Positions 1 through 5,416 of a DNA stretch of 5,416 nucleotides are shown here, one piece after another; position 1 is the stretch's first letter, and each line of letters starts with the position of its first letter. The DNA lies in contig CAKARF010000066.1 of the NCBI GenBank assembly GCA_916720465.1, positions 1-5,416 of the forward strand. The letters are read 5' to 3'. The DNA comes from an uncultured Atopobium sp. (GTDB lineage: Bacteria; Actinomycetota; Coriobacteriia; Coriobacteriales; Atopobiaceae). A program made the position numbers and the translations under genes. The notes below the pieces were generated by a model, which saw only the letters and a list, made by a program, of their open reading frames with translations, was not told the DNA's origin and did no database searches.

Positions 1-746
1 CTTCTTTCCACTTCAATATGCCAGAGAAGGCACATCGCTATGCTCTTCCTCGCGACGTTGTTGATAAGTACCATGTTCGCAAGTATGGTGCTCACGGTAC
101 TTCTCACCGCTATATTTGGCGCGCAACCAATGAGTTCACCAATGGTCAGACTCACAAGCTGGTAAGCTGCCACCTTGGTTCTGGCGCTTCTCTTTCCGCT
201 ATTGAAGATGGTCGCGATCTTGAGACCACCATGGGTCTTACTCCACTTGACGGCCTTATCATGGGCACTCGTTGCGGCACTATTGATCCAGCTACTGTCT
301 TCTATCTCTCTCGCGTTGGTGGTTACTCCATCGATGAGATTGACACAATGATGAACAAGCAGTCTGGTCTTCTCGCTCTGTCTGGACACTCTGATTCTCG
401 TGATATTGAAGATGGTGCTCACGCTGGCGATAAGGACTGTCTGCTTGCACTTGAGATGTTCTATTATCGTACGTCTCAGCTCATCATGGAGATGGCTCAG
501 GCTATGCATGGCTTTGATACCATGGCATTTTCTGCTGGTATTGGTGAGAACTCCGACGAGATGCGTCTTGGCGTTGTCAAAGAGCTTGAGTGGATGGGCG
601 TCAAGATTGATGAGGAGAAGAACAAGGTTCGCTCTGGTGAAATCCGTGACATTTCTGCTCCAGATTCAAAGGTCCGTGTTCTGGTAGTTCCTACCAACGA
701 GGAGTACATGATTGCTCTTGACGTTCAGGAGCTTCTGGGCAAGTAA
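1..746 (+). CDS. ackA: Acetate kinase, C-terminal part (5' end outside window)
   Basis: Acetate kinase interconverts acetyl phosphate + ADP and acetate + ATP in the cytoplasm, the ATP-yielding last step of acetate fermentation. The frame is open from base 3 (bases 1-2 finish a codon cut by the edge) and gives about 247 residues to a TAA at 744-746. The family is about 400 residues, so roughly the first 150 are missing, including the N-terminal phosphate-binding loop. The first visible residues, SFHFNMP, match the segment just after the conserved FDT motif that carries a catalytic Asp, so that Asp lies just outside. Visible family motifs are YGAHGTSH (active-site His), CHLGSGAS, MGLTPLDGL, MGTRCGTIDP (catalytic Arg), the nucleotide-site motif AGIGENS, and the C-terminal VPTNEE (metal-binding Glu). 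The ATG at 18 is internal, not the start. A strong terminator follows 27 bp after the stop. Its usual partner pta lies downstream but on the opposite strand. Confidence 0.97.
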   Translation, partial: SFHFNMPEKAHRYALPRDVVDKYHVRKYGAHGTSHRYIWRATNEFTNGQTHKLVSCHLGSGASLSAIEDGRDLETTMGLTPLDGLIMGTRCGTIDPATVFYLSRVGGYSIDEIDTMMNKQSGLLALSGHSDSRDIEDGAHAGDKDCLLALEMFYYRTSQLIMEMAQAMHGFDTMAFSAGIGENSDEMRLGVVKELEWMGVKIDEEKNKVRSGEIRDISAPDSKVRVLVVPTNEEYMIALDVQELLGK

Positions 747-773
747 GCTTTACAACAAACTGTGGTAATTAGT

Positions 774-808
774 AACTCCCGCATAAATTTGCGGGAGTTT
801 TTTGTTTT
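774..808 (+). terminator. Intrinsic terminator of ackA
   Basis: A perfect 10-bp stem pairs 774-783 (AACTCCCGCA) with 790-799 (TGCGGGAGTT) around a 6-nt loop. It is followed by a T-tract at 798-808 (TTTTTTGTTTT, the first two Ts being in the stem). This is a textbook Rho-independent terminator on the plus strand, 27 bp after the ackA stop. Read on the minus strand the same hairpin is followed by ACTAATTACC, a weak U-tract, so it is a poor terminator for the convergent epimerase gene. Confidence 0.93.
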
Positions 809-883
809 GAAGTTGTTTCTTCAGCTTAAAGAGCCACAAAATGAAATGCATTACGAGGCGTCGCGTCGTGTCCAACTACTTTG

Positions 884-1783
884 CTAGAAAACTTTTATGT
901 TCAATGTTTTAGCAATACTTTGGCCAGGCTCAAGGTTTATCATACCTGGCTTGTGCTCAAAGACACCATCAGTATCAACGGTATCTGCAATGCCACACCA
1001 AGGTTCAAGTGCAACAAACGGACAACCAGGAGCAGCACTCCAAATGCCCAGATAATCAAAGCCTTCAAAATCCATTTGAATACCATGGGCCTCAGACGTA
1101 GCATCTACGTTAGCTGCAAGTGTAATGTGTCTATCAGGGACGTCTTCAAGTGTGATGGTCTTCTCGCGATCAATAAGCTCCCAAGACAGGGGAAGCGTAT
1201 CAGAGTCCACGACAAGCCTCTGTGGAGTTGTGTAATCGCAAAGACCCTCATCAGTAATAGAGGGACCGTAGCTGGTCCAGGAGTGCGTAAATAAGAGGTG
1301 ATACTGGTCCAAAGAGGCTGCCTCAACACCTGGGATCGGAATGTTGAATGCCGGGTGCGCGCCAAGGGTGAACGGCAGTACAACGTTTGCAGGATTGGTG
1401 ACCTCATACGTTTGCGTCAGCGTATCGCCATCTACCGAGAAGATCAACTTAAGTTCAAAGTCATAGGGGTAAGACTTGCGAGTCTCTTCTGTGCTTTTTA
1501 GCTGGAGCGTTACAGAAGAGTCGCTTTTCTCGACAACCTCAAACTGGTTGAGGCGAGCAAGGCCATGACGTGCAAGAGAAACGGTGCCTTCTGCAGAGTC
1601 TGCTTTTCCATCTTTAAGTACACCAACAATAGGGAAGAGAATAGGGGCACGCCTCGGCCACCAGTTGGAATCGCCTTGCCAGAGGTATTCGGACTCACCT
1701 TTGCGTAAGCTCATGAGCTGTGCACCCATGGTGTCAATTGAAGCGGTAAGAGAGCCGTTAGAAATAGAAATGATTTCAGACAT
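884..1783 (-). CDS. Aldose 1-epimerase family protein, LacX-like
   Basis: This 299-residue protein belongs to the aldose 1-epimerase (galactose mutarotase) superfamily, which interconverts alpha and beta anomers of sugars in the cytoplasm. Motifs in order are LWQGDSNWW and RRAPILFPIVG (residues 34-54), RHGLAR (72-77), LGAHPAFNIP (140-149) and LEPWCGIAD (259-267). By family analogy the catalytic and substrate residues are His73, His143 and Glu260 (general base), with Arg45 nearby. This motif set and the length fit the LacX-like branch rather than classical GalM, so the natural substrate is uncertain. There is no signal peptide. The ATG at 1781-1783 has GGAGG (1789-1793) 5 nt upstream, which fixes the start. 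The gene lies 75 bp downstream of pta on the same strand, but a terminator hairpin and a promoter-like extended -10 sit between them, so it may be transcribed separately. It converges on ackA. Confidence 0.9.
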   Translation of the reverse strand: MSEIISISNGSLTASIDTMGAQLMSLRKGESEYLWQGDSNWWPRRAPILFPIVGVLKDGKADSAEGTVSLARHGLARLNQFEVVEKSDSSVTLQLKSTEETRKSYPYDFELKLIFSVDGDTLTQTYEVTNPANVVLPFTLGAHPAFNIPIPGVEAASLDQYHLLFTHSWTSYGPSITDEGLCDYTTPQRLVVDSDTLPLSWELIDREKTITLEDVPDRHITLAANVDATSEAHGIQMDFEGFDYLGIWSAAPGCPFVALEPWCGIADTVDTDGVFEHKPGMINLEPGQSIAKTLNIKVF

Positions 1784-1796
1784 AGATGCCTCCAGC

Positions 1797-1831
1797 TAAA
1801 GAATAAGCCAGCCTCTTTTGAGACTGGCTTA
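1797..1831 (-). terminator. Probable intrinsic terminator after pta
   Basis: An inverted repeat pairs 1804-1815 with 1820-1831: AAGCCAG/CTGGCTT arms, one C-A mismatch (1812/1823), then CTC/GAG closing a TTTT loop. On the minus strand the stem is followed by TTCTTTAG, a broken and modest U-tract. It begins 28 bp after the pta stop and lies just before the epimerase ribosome site. The U-tract is weaker than that of the ackA terminator, so partial readthrough into the epimerase gene is plausible. Confidence 0.65.
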
Positions 1832-1839
1832 GTATACCA
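1831..1839 (-). promoter_or_regulatory. Candidate extended -10 promoter for the epimerase gene
   Basis: On the minus strand the sequence reads TGGTATACT. This is a TGn extension followed by TATACT, five of six matches to the TATAAT consensus. The position 17 bp upstream (GTCTTT) is a poor -35, as is common for extended -10 promoters. The expected start is near 1824, inside the first arm of the hairpin, giving a leader of about 40 nt that retains the GGAGG site. This is a motif-based inference. Confidence 0.5.
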
Positions 1840-1858
1840 AGTTAGAAGGGCAGAAAGA

Positions 1859-2839
1859 CTAGTTGTTGTCTGCCATCTGAGCCTGAACAGCGGTGATTGC
1901 AACAACACCAACAATATCATCAGCGGAGCAACCACGGGAGAGGTCGTTAACAGGACGAGCAATGCCCTGAAGAATTGGACCGTATGCCTCAGCACCACTG
2001 AAGCGCTGAACAAGCTTGTAGCCAATGTTTCCAGCCTCAAGGTTAGGGAAGACCAGGATGTTTGCGTTTCCTGCTACCTTAGAGAATGGGGCCTTGAGCT
2101 TACCAACCTCAGGAACAAGAGCTGCGTCAAGCTGAAGATCACCGTCGAGTGCAAGCTCAGCGTTCTTCTCGTGAGCAAGCTTTGTGGCCTCCTGGACCTT
2201 CTCGGCAGTTGCGCCGCCAGCAGAGCCCATAGTGGAGTAGGAGAGCATGGCAACGCGAGGCTCGTCGCTCATAAATGCGCGCCAAGAATCAGCGGAAGCA
2301 AGGGCAATCTCGGAGAGCTCCTCTGCAGATGGATCAATGTTGAGGCCGCAGTCAGCAAAGAGCAGGGTGCCGTCCTCACCAAAGTCAGTAGTGGTGCTCA
2401 TGATGAAGAATGCAGAAACAAGCTTGGTACCAGGAGCAGTCTTGATGATCTGCAGTGCAGGCCTTAGGGTGTTTGCGGTAGAGTGGCAAGCGCCAGAAAC
2501 CAGGCCGTCAGCGTCGCCCATCTTTACCATCATGGTTGCAAAGTAGGTAGCGTCGTTCATCTGCTTGCGAGCTTCCTCAATGGTAACGCCCTTGCGAGCA
2601 CGAAGTTCAGCAAACTTCTGAGCATATGCCTCATGACGCTCGTCAGCAGCAGGGTCTACCACAGTTGCGCCTGGAACATCAATCTGCTCAGGATCGCCAA
2701 GAATAATGACCTTTGCAATACCCTCTGCAACAATCTTCTTTGCTGCATCGATGGTACGCTGATCCTCACCCTCTGGAAGAACAATAGTCTTTACGTCGGA
2801 CTTAGCGGTTTCTTTCATACGGTCAAGAAACTTGCTCAT
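1859..2839 (-). CDS. pta: Phosphate acetyltransferase (phosphotransacetylase)
   Basis: Pta converts acetyl-CoA + phosphate to acetyl phosphate + CoA, supplying AckA. The protein is 326 residues, the size of the short single-domain class (PTA_PTB fold), without the long N-terminal regulatory region of E. coli Pta. Motifs include VLPEGEDQRT (20-29), DGLVSGACHSTANTLRPALQ (111-130), SYSTMGSA (200-207), LDGDLQLDAAL (231-241), VFPNLEAGNIGYKLVQRF (263-280) and GPILQGIARPVNDLSRGCS (287-305). Ser301, Arg302 and Asp308 align with the Ser309/Arg310/Asp316 active-site residues known from Methanosarcina thermophila Pta. The reading frame extends 17 codons further upstream to 2890, but the start at 2837-2839 is preferred. 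It has GGAG (2848-2851) 8 nt upstream and yields the usual MSKFLDRM-type N-terminus. The gene is divergent from glf and followed by a probable terminator. I found no convincing promoter for it. Confidence 0.96.
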   Translation of the reverse strand: MSKFLDRMKETAKSDVKTIVLPEGEDQRTIDAAKKIVAEGIAKVIILGDPEQIDVPGATVVDPAADERHEAYAQKFAELRARKGVTIEEARKQMNDATYFATMMVKMGDADGLVSGACHSTANTLRPALQIIKTAPGTKLVSAFFIMSTTTDFGEDGTLLFADCGLNIDPSAEELSEIALASADSWRAFMSDEPRVAMLSYSTMGSAGGATAEKVQEATKLAHEKNAELALDGDLQLDAALVPEVGKLKAPFSKVAGNANILVFPNLEAGNIGYKLVQRFSGAEAYGPILQGIARPVNDLSRGCSADDIVGVVAITAVQAQMADNN

Positions 2840-2847
2840 GTGTCGTG

Positions 2848-2851
2848 CTCC
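2848..2851 (-). promoter_or_regulatory. Ribosome binding site deciding the pta start
   Basis: GGAG on the minus strand lies 8 nt upstream of the ATG at 2837-2839. The two earlier in-frame ATGs (at 2857 and 2890) have no comparable purine-rich site, so the 326-residue product is chosen over the 337- or 343-residue versions. Confidence 0.75.
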
Positions 2852-2898
2852 AATCATACTTTGACATCTGTGCCTCGTTGAATTTTGCACTTCTCAAC

Positions 2899-2913
2899 TT
2901 GTAGTGTGTACAA
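2899..2913. promoter_or_regulatory. Candidate operator: TTGTA-N5-TACAA dyad upstream of pta
   Basis: A perfect 5-bp inverted repeat (TTGTA at 2899-2903, TACAA at 2909-2913) with a 5-bp spacer lies 60 bp upstream of the pta start, in the shared intergenic region with glf. Size and symmetry fit a dimeric repressor or activator site, but no regulator can be named from the sequence. Short dyads of this kind also occur by chance. Confidence 0.25.
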
Positions 2914-2994
2914 AAGCCAGACACAAAAAGCTAAGAAATGCATTTTCACACTAGTTGAACATTTTACGCCTAACGGCAGAGCTTTGCGCCCCGC

Positions 2995-3024
2995 ATGACT
3001 CACTTTATGGCCTCGTGTTAAAAT
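2995..3024 (+). promoter_or_regulatory. Promoter of the glf operon
   Basis: The -35 is ATGACT (2995-3000, four of six matches to TTGACA), followed by an 18-bp spacer. The extended -10 is TGTTAAAAT (3016-3024): TG, one base, then TAAAAT, five of six matches to TATAAT. The expected start is near 3031, giving a leader of about 47 nt before the glf ATG. This is the best sigma-70-type match I found in the intergenic region. Confidence 0.6.
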
Positions 3025-3026
3025 GA

Positions 3027-3038
3027 GTGAAGTTTCAC
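3027..3038. promoter_or_regulatory. Candidate operator: GTGAA-GT-TTCAC palindrome at the glf transcription start
   Basis: A 12-bp perfect dyad (GTGAA 3027-3031, TTCAC 3034-3038) straddles the predicted start of the glf operon, immediately downstream of the -10. This is a classic position for a repressor site. It is too tight to form a stable RNA hairpin. A related TTTCACA heptamer recurs at 2944-2950 on the pta side. No regulator is identifiable. Confidence 0.3.
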
Positions 3039-3077
3039 ATACAAATCCTGCGCACTTAGGCGCACACGGAGGTTTAC

Positions 3078-4280
3078 ATGTCTATCAATCATGGTCTTCC
3101 TGCCGGTTTTAACCCCGACAACTACGACGTTATTGTTGTTGGAGCTGGCTATGCAGGCGCAGTTGTTGCTCGTCGTATGGCAGAAAACTGCAATTCAAAG
3201 GTAGCAATCTTTGAACGCAGAAACCACATTGCCGGTAATGCTTACGATCGCCTTGATGATGCGGGCGTTCTTGTTCACGAGTACGGTCCACACATCTATC
3301 ACACCATGAGTGACCGCGTTCACCAGTTCCTCTCGCGCTTTACTGAGTGGACTAACTACCAGCATAAAGTTCTGGCTAACATTAACGGCCAGCTGATGCC
3401 TGTTCCTTTTAACCACCAGTCTTTGAAGCTTGCCTTTGGAGAAGATCGTGGCGAGAAACTCTATCAGAAGCTGGTTCTTACGTTTGGTGAAAACGTCAAA
3501 GTTCCTATCATGGAGCTTCGCGAGAAGAACGATCCAGATCTGGAAGAGATTGCCGATTACGTTTACGAGAACGTCTTCCTGCACTACACCATGAAGCAGT
3601 GGGGAAAGACTCCAGACCAGATTGACAAGTCCATCACAGGCCGCGTTCCAATCTTTGTCGGCGATGATGACCGCTATTTCCCAGGTGCAACCTATCAGGG
3701 CATGCCAAAAGAGGGCTACACTAAGCTCTTTGAAAACATGCTTGACCATGACTTGATTGATGTCTTTTTGGATGTTGATGTTCGTGACATCATGAAGCTC
3801 AGCGCTTCTAACATTAGCGTTTGCGAGAAACCATTTGTGGGCGAGGTAATCTATACCGGTCCTCTGGATGAGCTTTTCAACCTTGATCAAGGTGCTCTGC
3901 CTTATCGTACGCTTGATATGCAGTTTGAGACGCTTGATCAAGATCAGTTCCAGCCTGTTGGCACCGTTAATTACACCACCAGCGAGGACTTTACTCGTAT
4001 CACTGAGTTTAAGAACATGACTGGTCAGGTTCTTCCTGGTAAAACAACCATCATGCGTGAGTACTCACATGCATATGTTCCAGAGAGTGGTCAGACCCCT
4101 TATTACGCTATTCTCGAGCCAGAAAATCAGGAGCTCTATCGTTCTTACAAGGAGCGCACTTCTGGCATTCTGAACTTCCACGCAGTTGGTCGCCTTGCTG
4201 AGTATCGCTACTACGATATGGATGGCGTTGTTGCTTCTGCACTGGAACTTTCTGACGAGCTTATTGCTCATCAGGCATAG
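3078..4280 (+). CDS. glf: UDP-galactopyranose mutase
   Basis: Glf is a cytoplasmic flavoenzyme that converts UDP-galactopyranose to UDP-galactofuranose, the donor for Galf residues in surface polysaccharides. The 400-residue product is close to the usual bacterial size (about 370-400). It opens with a short tail and then an FAD-binding Rossmann motif, VIVVGAGYAGAVVA (18-31), followed by the flavin-contacting FERRNHIAGNAYD (45-57). Other family motifs are HEYGPHIYHT (67-76), the KQWGKTP segment (173-179, with Trp175), ITGRVPIF (186-193, Arg189), FTRITEFK (305-312, Arg307), and the C-terminal flavin-site signature GRLAEYRYYDMD (371-382). By analogy with characterised Glf enzymes, Arg189 and Arg307 should bind the UDP-sugar phosphates. 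GGAGG at 3068-3072 lies 5 nt before the ATG. A plausible extended -10 promoter is just upstream. The gene is the first of a two-gene operon with a family 2 glycosyltransferase. Confidence 0.96.
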   Translation: MSINHGLPAGFNPDNYDVIVVGAGYAGAVVARRMAENCNSKVAIFERRNHIAGNAYDRLDDAGVLVHEYGPHIYHTMSDRVHQFLSRFTEWTNYQHKVLANINGQLMPVPFNHQSLKLAFGEDRGEKLYQKLVLTFGENVKVPIMELREKNDPDLEEIADYVYENVFLHYTMKQWGKTPDQIDKSITGRVPIFVGDDDRYFPGATYQGMPKEGYTKLFENMLDHDLIDVFLDVDVRDIMKLSASNISVCEKPFVGEVIYTGPLDELFNLDQGALPYRTLDMQFETLDQDQFQPVGTVNYTTSEDFTRITEFKNMTGQVLPGKTTIMREYSHAYVPESGQTPYYAILEPENQELYRSYKERTSGILNFHAVGRLAEYRYYDMDGVVASALELSDELIAHQA

Positions 4281-4289
4281 GGAGCTTGC

Positions 4290-5324
4290 ATGAAAAAGAC
4301 AATTACCTTTGGTATTCCATGCTATAACTCTTCGGAGTACATGGATCACTGCATTGAGTCAATTCTTGAGGGCTCTGATTATGCCGATGACGTGCAGATT
4401 GTTATTGTTGATGACGGCTCTGTAAAGGATGATACTGCCGCTAAAGCTGATGCTTGGCAGGAGCGTTACCCCAACATCATCAAGGCAGTTCATCAAGAGA
4501 ACGGCGGCCACGGCATTGCTGTTATGAAGGCTGTTTCTCATGCCGATGGTGTGTACTTCAAAAACATTGATTCAGATGACTGGGTAGACGGGGACGCTCT
4601 GAAGACCTTCCTTCAGCAGCTTCGCACCTTTATTGCCTCTGATAATCCTGTTGACCTGGTACTCTCCAACTACGTCTACGAGCACGTTGAGGATAATACC
4701 CAGAACTTTGTAGATTATCGCGATGCTGTTCCTACCAACAAGATTATTGGCTGGGACGAGATTGGCCGCTTCAAGCTGTCTCAGTACCTTTTGATGCACG
4801 CAATTACCTACCGCGTTGAGGTTCTGCGTTCTGCAAATATCCAGATGCCTGAGCACACTTTCTATGTGGATAACGTCTATGCCTACGTTCCATTCCCTAA
4901 GGTAAAGACTATCTACTACGTTGATGTTGACTTGTATCGTTATTTTATTGGTCGAGACGATCAATCAGTCAACGAGAAGGTCTTAACAAGTCGCGTTGAT
5001 CACTATTGGCGTGTTGCTCGTGATATGATGCACGCATATCACATCTACGACGACATTTCTTCTCAACGTCTTCAGACGTACATGATGAGTTACTTCACCA
5101 TCATCATGGCTATCTGCTCAGTTTTCTCTAAGATGAGTGACCGTGAGGATGCCATGGACCAGCTTGAGGAGCTTTGGGATGAGCTCCGCGCTTATGACAA
5201 GAAGATGTACCGCAAGGCTCGCTACGGTCTTGTAGGCACCGCTACAAATCTTCCTGGTAAGATTGGCAAGACAGTCACCATCGGTGGCTATCGCGTTGCT
5301 CAGAAGGTTGTTAAGTTCAACTAA
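4290..5324 (+). CDS. Family 2 glycosyltransferase, likely for a galactofuranose-containing glycan
   Basis: This 344-residue protein has a GT-A fold, family 2 catalytic domain in its first ~220 residues. Motifs are TFGIPCYNSSEYMDHCIESIL (6-26), IVIVDDGS (37-44, nucleotide binding), HQENGGHGIAVMKAV (68-82), and KNIDSDDWVD (91-100) holding the DxD-type metal-binding motif. FYVDN (191-195), where Asp194 is a candidate catalytic base, and YRYFIGRDDQSVN (216-228) follow. The remaining ~115 residues look mainly helical with a short hydrophobic stretch (about 268-278) and a basic C-terminus. That may favour membrane association, but I see no clear membrane helix and no signal peptide. The gene starts 9 bp after glf, and its GGGAG ribosome site (4280-4284) uses the last G of the glf stop codon, so the two are probably co-transcribed and coupled. 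Use of UDP-Galf is inferred from this neighbour. Another donor in the same glycan remains possible. Confidence 0.87.
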   Translation: MKKTITFGIPCYNSSEYMDHCIESILEGSDYADDVQIVIVDDGSVKDDTAAKADAWQERYPNIIKAVHQENGGHGIAVMKAVSHADGVYFKNIDSDDWVDGDALKTFLQQLRTFIASDNPVDLVLSNYVYEHVEDNTQNFVDYRDAVPTNKIIGWDEIGRFKLSQYLLMHAITYRVEVLRSANIQMPEHTFYVDNVYAYVPFPKVKTIYYVDVDLYRYFIGRDDQSVNEKVLTSRVDHYWRVARDMMHAYHIYDDISSQRLQTYMMSYFTIIMAICSVFSKMSDREDAMDQLEELWDELRAYDKKMYRKARYGLVGTATNLPGKIGKTVTIGGYRVAQKVVKFN

Positions 5325-5340
5325 ACGTTCTTTCAAATCT

Positions 5341-5416
5341 AAAAGCAAAACCCTCGCATCCTGAACTGCCTCCCATTTCTTGGACATAAGAAATGGGAGG
5401 CAGTTCATATGCGGGT
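5341..5416. terminator. Long inverted repeat, probable bidirectional terminator cut by the window edge
   Basis: A perfect 20-bp stem pairs 5362-5381 with 5388-5407 around a 6-nt loop (GGACAT). After a small internal loop an outer stem pairs 5350-5359 with 5409-5416 (CGCAT/ATGCG, then ACCC/GGGT with a bulge). Read on the minus strand the stem is followed by TTTTGCTTTT (complement of 5341-5350), a good U-tract. A gene converging from the right beyond the window would therefore terminate here. The plus-strand side is cut at GCGGGT, so whether it continues into a T-tract that would terminate the glf operon cannot be seen. It starts 16 bp after the glycosyltransferase stop. Confidence 0.75.

Noticed and set aside
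1..746. Possible truncated or broken ackA pseudogene
   Set aside because: The frame stays open to the very edge of the window with family-consistent residues upstream of the first ATG, so the gene is cut by the window rather than broken.
881..1294. 137-codon plus-strand open frame opposite the epimerase (with a second at 1298-1501)
   Set aside because: Both are shadows of the epimerase gene, which has full family motifs and a good ribosome site on the other strand.
2853..2858. TATGAT on the minus strand as the pta -10
   Set aside because: Transcription would begin near 2846, downstream of the GGAG ribosome site, leaving pta almost leaderless. The -35 position is also poor.
2861..2866. Perfect TTGACA on the plus strand as a -35 box
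   Set aside because: No acceptable -10 lies 16-18 bp downstream (the region reads AATTTTGCAC), and the next plus-strand gene starts more than 200 bp away with a better promoter.
2171..2881. Plus-strand open frames opposite pta (2171-2467, 2247-2546, 2483-2881)
   Set aside because: They are antisense to a highly conserved pta and overlap each other in different frames, with no family resemblance.
2840..2890. 17-codon N-terminal extension of Pta
   Set aside because: It has no ribosome site at the upstream ATGs and its sequence (MQNSTRHRCQ...) is unlike Pta N-termini. The ATG at 2839 has GGAG at good spacing.
3050..3065. Direct repeat GCGCAC at 3050-3055 and 3060-3065 in the glf leader
   Set aside because: Two six-base copies 10 bp apart are too short to claim as more than chance.
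3195..3941. 248-codon minus-strand open frame antisense to glf
   Set aside because: It lies wholly within a strongly recognisable glf coding sequence, its product resembles no known family, and I saw no sign of its own promoter. It is best explained by codon composition of the real gene.
4572..4964. 130-codon minus-strand open frame antisense to the glycosyltransferase
   Set aside because: It is the complement of a clear GT2 gene, and its protein shows no recognisable motif.

Overview
The window looks like a chromosomal housekeeping segment from an anaerobic or fermentative bacterium with moderate GC content. It encodes the phosphotransacetylase/acetate kinase pathway, an aldose 1-epimerase of the LacX-like type, and a two-gene cell-surface glycan operon. 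Protein character, strong GGAGG ribosome sites and extended -10 promoters suggest a low-to-mid GC Gram-positive or an Atopobium/Olsenella-like actinobacterium (Coriobacteriia). That assignment is recalled and inferred, not demonstrated.

Left half (1-2890), acetate metabolism. The window opens inside ackA (+), which lacks roughly its first 150 codons and ends at a strong intrinsic terminator (774-808). Facing it on the minus strand are pta (1859-2839) and, downstream of it, a LacX-like aldose 1-epimerase (884-1783). Pta makes acetyl phosphate from acetyl-CoA and AckA converts it to acetate plus ATP. Here the two genes converge with the epimerase between them, unlike the usual co-directional pta-ackA operon. 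Between pta and the epimerase, a hairpin terminator overlaps an extended -10 promoter, an arrangement that could stop pta transcripts while letting the epimerase be transcribed on its own.

Centre (2840-3077), a 238-bp divergent intergenic region. It carries a plausible promoter for the rightward operon and two short perfect dyads that are operator candidates. I could not find a convincing pta promoter in it.

Right half (3078-5324), surface glycan operon. glf (UDP-galactopyranose mutase) is followed after 9 bp by a family 2 glycosyltransferase. Glf makes UDP-galactofuranose, and the neighbour is a natural candidate to use it or to act in the same glycan. The window ends in a very long inverted repeat (20 bp perfect stem plus an outer stem) with a T-tract on its minus-strand side. 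This is probably a bidirectional terminator cut by the window edge.

I see no mobile element, CRISPR array, RNA gene or clearly new defence or biosynthetic system. The most interesting points are regulatory architecture and the gene order.
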